From the NCBI RefSeq assembly GCF_002591915.1, contig NZ_NIHB01000001.1, forward strand, positions 896,781 to 960,780: DNA of 64,000 nucleotides, in the 5' to 3' direction. This document shows positions 1 through 8,203 of this stretch, one piece after another. Within the stretch, counting starts at the first letter, position 1; each line of letters begins with the position of its first letter. Both the position numbers and the translations under genes were made by a program. Below the pieces are notes generated by a model. That model had not been told where the DNA came from. It saw only the letters and a program-made list of their open reading frames with translations, and ran no database searches. The DNA is from Marinicella litoralis. Lineage in GTDB: Bacteria > Pseudomonadota > Gammaproteobacteria > Xanthomonadales > Marinicellaceae.

Positions 1-347
1 ATTTGTCTAGTGTCCATGAACTTAACATCCTTGTTGCTTTCGTTAGCATATTGAATAACTAACACAAGCTCAAAACCCTTGTCTTTTAAATTAGCCAAAA
101 TTGTTTCAGCTGTAAATCCGTCAATTGCAGGGTAGTTATGATTGATAGACAAACAAGGGATTGATAGCTTTTCACAAAATGCAATTGTTGCTCTTGAAGC
201 AGAAACATCATCATATCCACCGATGTAGACAGCAATACTATCGGCAGGCCTGGTAACAAAGCTAGATTTATTGCCTGTTACGCTTGTTCCTGATTCAGAT
301 TGATTTGAAATTAATAACAATAATATCAATGAAATTGATTTAAGCAT
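1..347 (-). CDS. Hypothetical exported protein, N-terminal part (cut by window edge)
   Basis: The reading frame starts at an ATG preceded by a strong GGAGGAGG ribosome binding site and stays open for 115 codons to the window edge, so the C-terminus is missing. The first 16 residues, MLKSISLILLLLISNQ, form a hydrophobic signal-peptide-like segment without a lipobox cysteine. The mature part contains SIAVYIGGYDDVSASRAT and two cysteines (AFCEK, IPCLS) in an alternating strand/helix pattern. I do not recognise the family. It is transcribed away from the gene at 570, so the 348-569 gap is a divergent promoter region. Confidence 0.7.
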   Translation of the reverse strand, partial: MLKSISLILLLLISNQSESGTSVTGNKSSFVTRPADSIAVYIGGYDDVSASRATIAFCEKLSIPCLSINHNYPAIDGFTAETILANLKDKGFELVLVIQYANESNKDVKFMDTRQ

Positions 348-569
348 GCCTCCTCCTATTTTTAGTAAGCCACACAACACACGATTTAATTGTACAAGAA
401 TTACAGCTGTAAGAAAACATTGACATTAATTTCAGAAATCCTTGATATCTGCTGGATTATGTATTGATGATAATACTGGTCAGGTCACTGATTCACTACA
501 GGTGAACCGACAAAGAAAACGTCAGGTGTTAGGTTTGTCAGTGACCAACTTATTAACAGGGAATGAAAA

Positions 570-797
570 ATGATGACACAACCAAAGAATATAAAAGCAC
601 TGATTCAGACGGCGCATTATTTGCAAAGGCCAGACATTGAGCTACTGGATAAACTGCAACAGTTGAAAGATGAAATTGTGCGGGTCTCACATCAACCAGA
701 GCCGGATTTAAAGTTACACAGATTTTTAATGAACCACTTGAAAAGAACACAACAACAGTTGTCAGAGTTTAGAAAGTCAAACAGCTTCGATGGTTAA
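570..797 (+). CDS. Small hypothetical helical protein (75 aa)
   Basis: A 75-residue charged protein, predicted mostly helical (for example PDIELLDKLQQLKDEIVRV), with no membrane segment and no cysteine. AGGG lies about 9 bases before two adjacent ATG codons (570 and 573); either could be the start. I do not recognise a family. The composition is protein-like and the start signal reasonable, but a chance frame cannot be excluded because nothing next to it shares an operon with it. Confidence 0.5.
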   Translation: MMTQPKNIKALIQTAHYLQRPDIELLDKLQQLKDEIVRVSHQPEPDLKLHRFLMNHLKRTQQQLSEFRKSNSFDG

Positions 798-816
798 TTT
801 TTACACACTATAAAAA

Positions 817-865
817 GAATTTTCCGACACCGTAAAAGGGGGAATTTTCTGACACCGTAAAAGGG
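817..865 (+). repeat. Tandem 24-bp direct repeat, period 25
   Basis: Two adjacent copies of a 24-bp unit, gaattttcYgacaccgtaaaaggg in outline, at 817-840 and 842-865, differ by a single C/T change. It lies 20 bp past the stop codon of the small gene. No flanking transposase is visible. Confidence 0.8.
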
Positions 866-1208
866 AAGGTACGAGGGGGTAAAAAAGTAAATAACACTGT
901 ATCTGGAAAAACGAACGCCCCGACATTTTTTTATTTTTCCAGAATTTCACTTTGTTGGCATAAACCTAGCAAAGATAGCTTTTGTGTTCTGACCAACAAA
1001 CTTGTGGTCTAGGTGTTTGGCAGATGCATTGATAAACGATGAAATAATCCCTAATCTTGGTACAAAACTTGGTACATCTGGTTTACATAATCAATATAAC
1101 CTTTGTTTTCAGTGATTTATGTGGTCAATATGACTCTTGGTGTCGGCACCATTTCTTCTATTCAATTCATCCGACCAATCACCGAATAAATTCAACCTTT
1201 TGACTTAA
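866..1208. other. Non-coding stretch with an inverted and a direct repeat
   Basis: No convincing gene. It holds a 10-bp inverted repeat (tctggaaaaa 902-911 and tttttccaga 934-943, loop of 22 bases) and a 9-bp direct repeat cttggtaca at 1056-1064 and 1068-1076. A minus-strand frame of about 47 codons ending near 963 (last residues FARFMPTK) is open but has no start codon or ribosome binding site; it could be a gene remnant or chance. Confidence 0.5.
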
Positions 1209-1406
1209 ATGGCCAAGGCTTCTTTGTGCTTTAAAACCCATAAGATTGGATGGTTTCTTTCGACCAACTTTAATAAACTAAAGTGTAATCAATCAAAAAA
1301 GTTGGATGACAGTCAATATTCCTTCAGTTGCTTTCTGGATGAAGATGGTTCGCCACTTTTTGATGTCATTCTACAAAATTGGGATGAATTGTATTCAGAG
1401 GAATGA
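1209..1406 (+). CDS. Doubtful small ORF (65 aa)
   Basis: A 65-codon frame whose second half (FLDEDGSPLFDVILQNWDEL) looks protein-like. The ATG has no ribosome binding site and no neighbour in the same operon. It could be the end of a decayed gene. I do not recognise it, and list it only because the composition of its C-terminal half is coding-like. Confidence 0.25.
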   Translation: MAKASLCFKTHKIGWFLSTNFNKLKCNQSKKLDDSQYSFSCFLDEDGSPLFDVILQNWDELYSEE

Positions 1407-1518
1407 ATTTTAGGAATTTAAAGCATCCATGGTTCTGGCATAATAAGGTTGTTTTAACGGTTGTTATGTTTTCAAATAAACTGGTAAATCCGATTATGAT
1501 TGAATTTTTGATGAGTCA

Positions 1519-3387
1519 ATGAACCACAAGCCATTAAACCAGCACGCCATTCAATGGGCTTCAGCCTTGTTGATGGTGATGATGGTTGGTTTTTATGCTT
1601 GGAGCTTTGTTTACTCAGTCTTGGTGCTTGACAGCTCACGTGATCTTTACCGAGCCACGCAAATCAGTCAATTAACACATTTCCCCCTGCTTGGACCGGA
1701 TGTTGGCGGCATGTTTCATACCGGACCACTCTGGTTTTATATTTTGGCCATTCCAGCTTTTTTTGGTTCGCTGCCATGGGTGGCATATTTTGTCGGTGTC
1801 TTGGCCGGTTTAAAGTTTGTTTTTGCCTACCTGCTGGGACGAGACTTGATCAATCGTCGTTTTGGATTGATATGGGCTTTGATGCTGTTGATACCTGGTT
1901 GGCAATTTTTAAGTCAGGTTTTTATCAACCACACCAATTTGCTTGAAACCCTTTCCTTGTTATTCTTGTTGATGTTGTATCGTTATTACCAGCGGGGTGA
2001 CATCAAATATGGTTTATGGTCAGCCTTGGTCTTGGGTTTGGGTTTCCATGCACATCCGAGCTTTTTGGTGCTGGTGGTGTTTTATGTTCCGCTTATTTGG
2101 CACAGCAAACATCCTGTTGCTTTCAGCCACTTGCTGATTGCTGTGCTTTTATTTTTGTTGCCATTGTTACCCTATCTGATTGATCAAGTGATCAATGGGT
2201 TTCCTGATTGGACCAGATTCTTACAACATGATTCGCTACAAAACCAAATCAAAGCCAGTGGATCGGCCTTGCATGCAGACACCCATATTCTCCTGCATTT
2301 CTGGCAGAACCTAAAGGCCGTTTTGTTCGGTGGTCCTGACCGAATCATCACTTTTGTTGCTGCAGGGTCTCCTCAAATGGGCCTGTGTTTAGCTTGGCTA
2401 TTTGGGCTGGTTGTGGTGACGTCTTTGTTGGGAATTGGCTGGATTATGAGTGGTTCAACTCAATTCAGAAAAGGGTTGGTGCATGGGTCAATATGGGTTT
2501 TGTGTGCTTTGTTTTTGCTAACAGCACTCAGGTCGTTTACGCCTTTTTATATGTTATTGCCCATCATTGCTTTGGTACACGGTATTTTGGCCCTTGGCTT
2601 TTATCAAGTGATCAGTGGCCTGAAAAATGCTTGGCATTTATGCCTGCCCATGCTGTTTGTACCGCTGGTCGTTTTGCCCTTTTGGGCACTGCAAAAAGCG
2701 GCAGTCAATGGCCAAGTCAATTTTGGTTCAGTGATGAATGTGAATGTCGAAATGTCTGATGATTGGACCAAACAGCAGAACACACTGGATCTGATGAGCA
2801 TCAATGAAAGCCAGCCCATTGCAGATTATTTTTGTGATCAATCAGTGACATTACATGGCCCCTTCACTGCGGTGTTGGACGTCACAGCAGCTGTTCCCTT
2901 GTACTTTTATTGTGATCAGTTTGGTTTGATTTTGGGTGGTCAATTTAAGCCGGCCTACAAATCGATCTTTGTCATGCACAAATCATTTTGGGATCAAACG
3001 GGATTGGTGCCACAGCAGTGGTTGTCACCATCATGGGGGCTGACTGAGGGTCATCAAAATCACAATTCAGCACAAGGCTTAAGTCTGCCGGTATTTAATG
3101 ATTATGTGCACCCTCCCAGATCAAACCATCAGCTGAAAGCCGTTAAAACCCATCAACTTGAGATTCAGAGCAAAGCTTCCAGTTATTTGGTTTTAAGTAA
3201 TATGTTGCCCTTCAATGTGCAGTTTGCTGTGAAGAATATCACCGCAAATCATCGGCCCGTTGAATTAGTGGTGGCGAATGCCGCCAATCGTTTGTATCAT
3301 TGTGCTGACTGTCAAAGCGAGCCAGTTACATGGCGCATATCACTCAGCACCAATGACATCAATGTGATTGACATCAACACCCTATAA
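1519..3387 (+). CDS. GT-C (ArnT/PMT-like, GT39-type) membrane glycosyltransferase
   Basis: A 622-residue integral membrane protein with roughly 11-12 hydrophobic segments in the first 400 residues and a soluble C-terminal domain of about 220 residues. The first periplasmic loop carries DSSRDLYRA near residue 40, matching the acidic loop motif of GT-C transferases that take sugars from polyprenyl-phosphate donors on the outer face of the inner membrane. The next genes are another large polytopic protein and a DPM1-like GT2, which would make the polyprenyl-phosphate sugar; this supports the call. The acceptor (lipid, glycan or protein) cannot be read from sequence. No operon partner lies upstream. 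Confidence 0.7.
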   Translation: MNHKPLNQHAIQWASALLMVMMVGFYAWSFVYSVLVLDSSRDLYRATQISQLTHFPLLGPDVGGMFHTGPLWFYILAIPAFFGSLPWVAYFVGVLAGLKFVFAYLLGRDLINRRFGLIWALMLLIPGWQFLSQVFINHTNLLETLSLLFLLMLYRYYQRGDIKYGLWSALVLGLGFHAHPSFLVLVVFYVPLIWHSKHPVAFSHLLIAVLLFLLPLLPYLIDQVINGFPDWTRFLQHDSLQNQIKASGSALHADTHILLHFWQNLKAVLFGGPDRIITFVAAGSPQMGLCLAWLFGLVVVTSLLGIGWIMSGSTQFRKGLVHGSIWVLCALFLLTALRSFTPFYMLLPIIALVHGILALGFYQVISGLKNAWHLCLPMLFVPLVVLPFWALQKAAVNGQVNFGSVMNVNVEMSDDWTKQQNTLDLMSINESQPIADYFCDQSVTLHGPFTAVLDVTAAVPLYFYCDQFGLILGGQFKPAYKSIFVMHKSFWDQTGLVPQQWLSPSWGLTEGHQNHNSAQGLSLPVFNDYVHPPRSNHQLKAVKTHQLEIQSKASSYLVLSNMLPFNVQFAVKNITANHRPVELVVANAANRLYHCADCQSEPVTWRISLSTNDINVIDINTL

Positions 3388-3408
3388 ACCCAATTTTTTC
3401 GGATTATT

Positions 3409-5727
3409 TTGAATTTAAGCCCAACTAAAATCAACAGTGACTATTTCAAAGCAGCTTTGATCTATGCGGTTTTGGTTTTGGTTTTTTTCTATCCGGTCTT
3501 CCAAGGCAAGGTGATCACGCAAACTGACTTTTTGAATTTTGTCAGTCCTTGGGATGCAGTTAATGTCGAGGGATTAACGGCACCCAGCAACAGCCATTTA
3601 CAGGACCAAAGCACAGAGTTTTTGCCTTTTTTTATGGAAGCCAAAAGACAGTTTGCGGCGGGTGATTTTCCATTGTGGAACCCTTATATATTTGCCGGAA
3701 ACCCATTGTGGGCCAACACCCAATCAGCACTGCTGTTTCCTTTGAATCTGTTTCACTATGTACTTGAGCCCCCATTGGGTTTCACCATCAGTGCCCTATT
3801 GAAATTGTTTTTTGCTTGTTTCTTTATGTATGTATTCATCAGAAAGCTCAGTCTGGCTCATTATCCAGCCTTGTTATCGGGGGTTGCTTTTGGTTTTTGT
3901 GCGTTCACTGTTTTTTGGCTGAACCACCCTCACATCAATGTGGTTTGTTTGATACCGCTTAGTTTTTATATGGTCGAGCGGTTGTTACAGCAGCGCGATG
4001 CCAAAAATATAAGTGGGTTTGCCTTGGTGGTGGCTTTGACCTTAATTGCGGGGCATGTGGAAATTGCGTTCTTAACCGCAGCGGGTTGTGGTTTGTATTA
4101 TCTGATCAGGTTGGTACAACTGAAAAAATTCACCATAAAAGCATTGTTGGCATTTTTTACCGTGTATGGCTTTGGATTGTTGTTGGCTGCTGTTTTGGTG
4201 TTCCCATTCATTGAGTTTTTGTTCAATACAGCGATCTGGACTGAGCGCGATGCAATCAAACAGTTACACATTCCAACAGCTGGTCTGATTAATTTGTTCA
4301 TGGGGGAGTTTTTTATATTCAATGGCTGGCATGACAATCAAATTGGTTTTCATGCCTTCAGTCCATACGTGGGTGTGGCTTGTTTGCCATTGGCGGTATA
4401 TGCAGCGCGAGTCAACTTTAAACAGTCTTTGCCTTTTTTGCTTTTGACCTTGCTTTCATTGGCGGTGGCCTTTGGCGTCAATCCATTTTATTTTTTGGTT
4501 AAAAGCCTGCCTTTATTTAACCACTTACCCCTGTTTTACTTTTCTGTGTTGGCTGCATTTGGTACGGCTGTGTTGGCAGCCATGGGTTTGCACCAAGTCA
4601 TAAAGCAACAACCTAAAATCACTGACATGGTGGTTTTACTGGCTACAGCCGCCTTAACTTATGTGGCCATCAAGTGGTTCTGGCAACCGGGTGATTTAAG
4701 TCCGTTTGTGCAATCAGCAACTGACTTGGTCACAACAGTCAGGGGTTATGCTGATTGGTTGATTCTGGCCTTGGTGTTGGTTATATTGTTGATGACATTG
4801 GCCAACCGCTTTTCTGCCATGGCCTCGGTGTTGCTGATTGCTTTGGTGTTTGTTGATTTGTTTCAACAGGGACATGAGTGGAATCCTGTGGTGGAAAAGG
4901 CCCACGCCTTACCAACAAAAACACCAGCGGCATTGAACTTTCTTCAATCCCAATCACCCCCTTTCCGAACAGTGGGGTATGATTATATTTTAAAACCCAG
5001 CACCAATATGTTGGCACAGGTGCATGACATCCGTGGTTATGATGTCCCTGTGATTGATCGCTACCATCATTTTTTCAACCAAGCCCTGAATGGAAAAGAC
5101 GCTTTTTGGTATTATGATTTGGCGGCATTTGACCCGGATATTTTGCCATTTCTAGATATTTTGAATGTGCGTTTTTTGTTGTCGAAAAAGGATTTGAGTG
5201 CAAAAATCCCACCACAAATCGAACTTGTTTATGACGATGAAATTAAAATATATCAAAACCAACAAGCCAAAGGATTGGCTTATATGGTGCAGCAAAGTCT
5301 TTGGGTTGATTCAGCCGAACAGGCATTAGCGCAAGTCATCAACCAAAAACTGAATTTGTCCGATGTGGTGGTTTTAGAAGGTGATCAAGCAAAACATTTG
5401 GATGAAGGGCCTGTCGGCTCAATCAGCAACCATCAACACATTGAATACGGTACAATAAAAGCCAACCAAGTCGATATGCAAGTCACAACAACGCAAAACG
5501 CCTGGTTAATTTTTTCACAAAATCACTACCCGGGTTGGCAAGCCAGTATCAATGGTGAAAAAACAACGATATTTGCTGCCAATTATGTACTCCAAGCCAT
5601 TAAAATACCCGCTGGGTCTCATTCAGTGACATTTACTTATAAACCTTTCAGCTTCACATTAGGCTGGGTGGTCAGCTTAAGCAGTTTGATATTTGCCTTA
5701 TGGATAATCAGAAGAAAAACAAAATAG
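3409..5727 (+). CDS. YfhO-like polytopic membrane protein
   Basis: 772 residues, with about 12 membrane segments up to residue 490, a soluble periplasmic part, and a final helix near residue 750 followed by IIRRKTK. The N-terminal loop has QTDFLNFVSPWD and the region FPLWNPYIFAGNPLWAN, both typical of the YfhO family, whose best-studied members act in lipid-linked sugar transfer onto teichoic-acid-type polymers. The start is TTG, with GGAT a few bases upstream; no ATG fits. It begins 21 bp after the GT-C gene and overlaps the GT2 gene by 28 bp, so the three are probably co-transcribed. Substrate unknown. Confidence 0.7.
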   Translation: MNLSPTKINSDYFKAALIYAVLVLVFFYPVFQGKVITQTDFLNFVSPWDAVNVEGLTAPSNSHLQDQSTEFLPFFMEAKRQFAAGDFPLWNPYIFAGNPLWANTQSALLFPLNLFHYVLEPPLGFTISALLKLFFACFFMYVFIRKLSLAHYPALLSGVAFGFCAFTVFWLNHPHINVVCLIPLSFYMVERLLQQRDAKNISGFALVVALTLIAGHVEIAFLTAAGCGLYYLIRLVQLKKFTIKALLAFFTVYGFGLLLAAVLVFPFIEFLFNTAIWTERDAIKQLHIPTAGLINLFMGEFFIFNGWHDNQIGFHAFSPYVGVACLPLAVYAARVNFKQSLPFLLLTLLSLAVAFGVNPFYFLVKSLPLFNHLPLFYFSVLAAFGTAVLAAMGLHQVIKQQPKITDMVVLLATAALTYVAIKWFWQPGDLSPFVQSATDLVTTVRGYADWLILALVLVILLMTLANRFSAMASVLLIALVFVDLFQQGHEWNPVVEKAHALPTKTPAALNFLQSQSPPFRTVGYDYILKPSTNMLAQVHDIRGYDVPVIDRYHHFFNQALNGKDAFWYYDLAAFDPDILPFLDILNVRFLLSKKDLSAKIPPQIELVYDDEIKIYQNQQAKGLAYMVQQSLWVDSAEQALAQVINQKLNLSDVVVLEGDQAKHLDEGPVGSISNHQHIEYGTIKANQVDMQVTTTQNAWLIFSQNHYPGWQASINGEKTTIFAANYVLQAIKIPAGSHSVTFTYKPFSFTLGWVVSLSSLIFALWIIRRKTK

Positions 5728-6458
5728 TCATCATCATGCCAGCATACAATGCTGAAAAAACCTTACAGGACACGCTTGACGCCATCCCTAAGGATTGCTG
5801 TGATGAAATCATCTTGGTGGATGATTGCTCCTCTGATCAAACAGTGAGTCTGGCCAAGTCACTTGGACTCAGTGTTTTTGAGCACGAAACCAACAAAGGC
5901 TATGGCGGCAACCAAAAGCTGTGTTACCAACAGGCATTGGATGCTGGGGCTGACATCATTGTGATGCTCCATCCGGACAATCAATACGACGCCAGTTTGA
6001 TTCCATTTTTTACGGGCTTCATTGATCACGGCGTCTGTGATTTTATGTTGGGTGCTCGCATCAGAACACGCAAGGAAGCATTGCATGGTGGCATGCCATT
6101 TTATAAATATTTCAGCAATCGGATGTTGACCTTGATGATGAATGTCATTTTGGGCCAAAACTTAGCCGAAGGGCATTCAGGCTTTCGGGTTTACCATCGC
6201 AAAGTATTGGAAACCATTCCATTTGAGAACAATGCCGATGACTTTTCATTTGATGCCGAATTGATTACTCAAGCGGTTTATCATGGCTTTAAATTGGGTG
6301 ATGCACCGATGCCGGTTCGGTATTTTTCTGAAGCATCCAGCATCAGTTTTAAAGACAGCAGCATTTACGGTTTGAAAATAATCAGTACTTTATGCAAATT
6401 CATGCTGACCAAGTTAAAAATTAAAAAATCAAAATTATTCAAAGATAAATCAGCCTGA
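5700..6458 (+). CDS. GT2 family glycosyltransferase, polyprenyl-phosphate sugar synthase (DPM1-like)
   Basis: 252 residues. It begins with IVIIMPAYNAEKTL, then VDDCSSDQT (nucleotide/metal binding, near residue 41) and MLHPDNQYD (the second Asp motif, near residue 96), the order expected of DPM1/DpgS-like GT2 enzymes that move a sugar from a nucleotide onto polyprenyl phosphate. It has no C-terminal membrane anchor, so it is a soluble or peripheral form. Its start lies inside the end of the YfhO-like gene, implying translational coupling. Together with the two upstream membrane proteins it suggests a flippase-independent sugar transfer pathway at the inner membrane. Confidence 0.85.
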   Translation: MDNQKKNKIVIIMPAYNAEKTLQDTLDAIPKDCCDEIILVDDCSSDQTVSLAKSLGLSVFEHETNKGYGGNQKLCYQQALDAGADIIVMLHPDNQYDASLIPFFTGFIDHGVCDFMLGARIRTRKEALHGGMPFYKYFSNRMLTLMMNVILGQNLAEGHSGFRVYHRKVLETIPFENNADDFSFDAELITQAVYHGFKLGDAPMPVRYFSEASSISFKDSSIYGLKIISTLCKFMLTKLKIKKSKLFKDKSA

Positions 6459-6509
6459 TTCATTGTTAACCATGACTTCTCGCACTGTTTAATAACATTT
6501 CTTTCATAC

Positions 6510-6530
6510 ATAATGATATCATTATGATAT
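6510..6530 (+). promoter_or_regulatory. Candidate RHH operator upstream of the SPFH operon
   Basis: A 16-bp perfect palindrome, ataatgatatcattat (6510-6525), overlaps a second palindrome (atatcat-t-atgatat, 6516-6530), giving ATGATAT twice in the same orientation 11 bp apart. It ends 17 bp before the chosen SPFH start. The operon's second gene encodes an Arc-type ribbon-helix-helix protein, a class that binds such repeated half-sites, so autoregulation is a natural inference. Confidence 0.5.
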
Positions 6531-6547
6531 TAAGTAGGAGAAAGAAA

Positions 6548-7414
6548 ATGGTTACTGAAAAAAGAATCAATGCCAAAAGTGGCATTCCCATGTTGTTGCT
6601 GTTTTTGTTGTTGTTGGCATTAGACATTGTGTTATTGATCTATGCCGGAAAGTCCAGAATCATTCCATTGATAATATTTGCTGTGTTGATGTTGCCGACC
6701 ATCCTAGTCATGATGGCGGGGTTGTTTATGGTGAACCCCAATGAATCCAAAGTATTGCAATTATTCGGCAAATATGTGGGCACGGTCAATGATTCTGGCT
6801 TACGCTGGGCCAATCCTTTTTACGGTAAAAAAGCGGTTTCATTGCGTGTGCGTAATTTTGAAAGTGGCCAATTAAAGGTCAATGACAGTGCCGGAAATCC
6901 GATTGAGATAGCCACTGTAGTGGTATGGAAAGTGGTGGATACAGCAGAGGCGATATTCGAAGTTGATGACTATGAGTCTTTTGTTCACATCCAAACTGAA
7001 GCTGCTTTGAGAAATTTAGCCACTGCACATCCCTATGAGTCACACAACGATGAAAAAATCACATTGCGATCAGATCCTCAAGGCATTGCTAACCTACTAC
7101 AAAAAGAAGTACAAGATCGCTTGGATAAAGCCGGTGTGGAAGTGATTGAAGCTCGAATCTCTCATCTGGCTTATGCGCAAGAAATTGCTGCATCGATGTT
7201 AAAACGACAACAGGCGCAGGCCATTGTTGCAGCCAGAACACAAATTGTTGCAGGCGCTGTGGGTATGGTTGAGTTGGCCTTGAATCAATTGAGTGAGAAG
7301 AACATCATTGAATTGGACGATGAGCGCAAAGCCGCTATGGTCAGTAATTTATTGGTGGTCTTGTGTGGGGAGGAAAATGTCCAACCTGTGGTTAACTCTG
7401 GTAGTTTGTACTGA
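6548..7414 (+). CDS. SPFH/Band 7 (prohibitin-like) membrane protein
   Basis: 288 residues from the ATG at 6548, chosen because AGGAG sits 9 bases upstream; an in-frame ATG at 6524 lies within the palindrome and lacks a site. Two hydrophobic helices near the N-terminus (about residues 13-33 and 37-60) are followed by an SPFH domain: MVNPNESKVLQLFGKYVGT, then LRWANPF, ending in a helical region (QQAQAIVAARTQIVAGAVGM). Band 7 proteins form oligomeric membrane assemblies in microdomains. A gene for a small Arc-like protein follows after 4 bp. This SPFH-RHH pairing recurs in many bacteria, but its function is not established to my knowledge. Confidence 0.85.
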   Translation: MVTEKRINAKSGIPMLLLFLLLLALDIVLLIYAGKSRIIPLIIFAVLMLPTILVMMAGLFMVNPNESKVLQLFGKYVGTVNDSGLRWANPFYGKKAVSLRVRNFESGQLKVNDSAGNPIEIATVVVWKVVDTAEAIFEVDDYESFVHIQTEAALRNLATAHPYESHNDEKITLRSDPQGIANLLQKEVQDRLDKAGVEVIEARISHLAYAQEIAASMLKRQQAQAIVAARTQIVAGAVGMVELALNQLSEKNIIELDDERKAAMVSNLLVVLCGEENVQPVVNSGSLY

Positions 7415-7418
7415 ACCA

Positions 7419-7589
7419 ATGGCCAAGAAAAAATCATTTCCCTTAAGGATAAATGAAGACACCTTATCAGCAGTCCAACAATGGGCTGCTGATGATTTGC
7501 GCAGTGTGAATGCGCAAATTGAATATGTATTGAGAGAAGCACTGCGCCAATCTGGAAGAATTAAAAAGAAGCCTCCAGGCAATAAGTAA
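7419..7589 (+). CDS. Arc-type ribbon-helix-helix DNA-binding protein
   Basis: 56 residues starting MAKKKSFPLRINEDTL: a short basic beta strand (FPLRI) and two helices (TLSAVQQWAADD, SVNAQIEYVLREALRQSG), the classic Arc/MetJ fold that dimerises and inserts the strand in the major groove. The start is the ATG 4 bp after the SPFH stop; a longer frame exists upstream but runs inside the SPFH gene. The basic tail KKKPPGNK could contact DNA. It most likely represses its own operon through the palindromic site at 6510-6530; that target is inference. Confidence 0.8.
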   Translation: MAKKKSFPLRINEDTLSAVQQWAADDLRSVNAQIEYVLREALRQSGRIKKKPPGNK

Positions 7590-7699
7590 GACTTCGGTGT
7601 GAAGTGGTCATTGGTCGCTCATTTCTGTGACACATGACCTTAAAATAGACATGATATTTATGATAGAATTTATTTGACCTTGAGAAATATAATAAATGA

Positions 7700-8203
7700 A
7701 TGAACACTGAGTTGGACCGAGAAATATATCAACAATTAAAAATCATTGCCAATAAACTCATGTCCAATGAACGAAATAACCACACCTTATCACCCACTGA
7801 TTTGGTGCATGAAGCCTTTGTTAAAATTAAATTCCCTGCGCTTACAGATTTAGCAACAGAACATGGTGTTTTCATACTTGCCAGACAAATGCGACGCTTA
7901 TTGGTTGATTATGGCAGGCAAAATTCAGCCCTAAAAAGAGGGGGTAATCAGCAAAAAATCATGTACACCGATGCCCTTGGCATTCACAACAATAATTTGA
8001 CTGATTTTTCAATCATCAGTGCTGCCATTGATGATTTGGAAGCCATGGATAGCAGGGCGGCAAGGGCCATCGATTTGTTTTACTTCACCAGTATTGATAA
8101 ATGTAAAACGGCAGAAATTCTGAATATTTCAGTACCTACCTTGGAAAGAGATTTGCGTTTTGCCAAGGCACACATCAGTCATTACCTGAGTGAACAGGCT
8201 TAA
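7700..8203 (+). CDS. ECF-type RNA polymerase sigma factor
   Basis: 167 residues resembling the ECF subfamily that sits beside Ser/Thr kinases. Region 2: LSPTDLVHEAFVKI and the -10-binding helix HGVFILARQMRRLLVDYGRQ. Region 4: the helix-turn-helix KTAEILNISVPTLERDLRFAKAHI. No anti-sigma factor gene is adjacent. Instead the stop codon overlaps the ATG of a kinase gene by one base (TAATG), so the two are translationally coupled and control of the sigma factor by phosphorylation or by the kinase's TPR domain is plausible. Target promoters are not visible. Confidence 0.88.
   Translation: MNTELDREIYQQLKIIANKLMSNERNNHTLSPTDLVHEAFVKIKFPALTDLATEHGVFILARQMRRLLVDYGRQNSALKRGGNQQKIMYTDALGIHNNNLTDFSIISAAIDDLEAMDSRAARAIDLFYFTSIDKCKTAEILNISVPTLERDLRFAKAHISHYLSEQA

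Noticed and set aside
866-1076. A minus-strand open stretch ending FARFMPTK as a possible integrase end
   Set aside because: Only about 47 codons, no integrase motifs visible, no start; treated as chance or decayed.
2385-2759. A 124-codon frame inside the GT-C gene
   Set aside because: Overlaps a real membrane protein gene in another frame and has no support.
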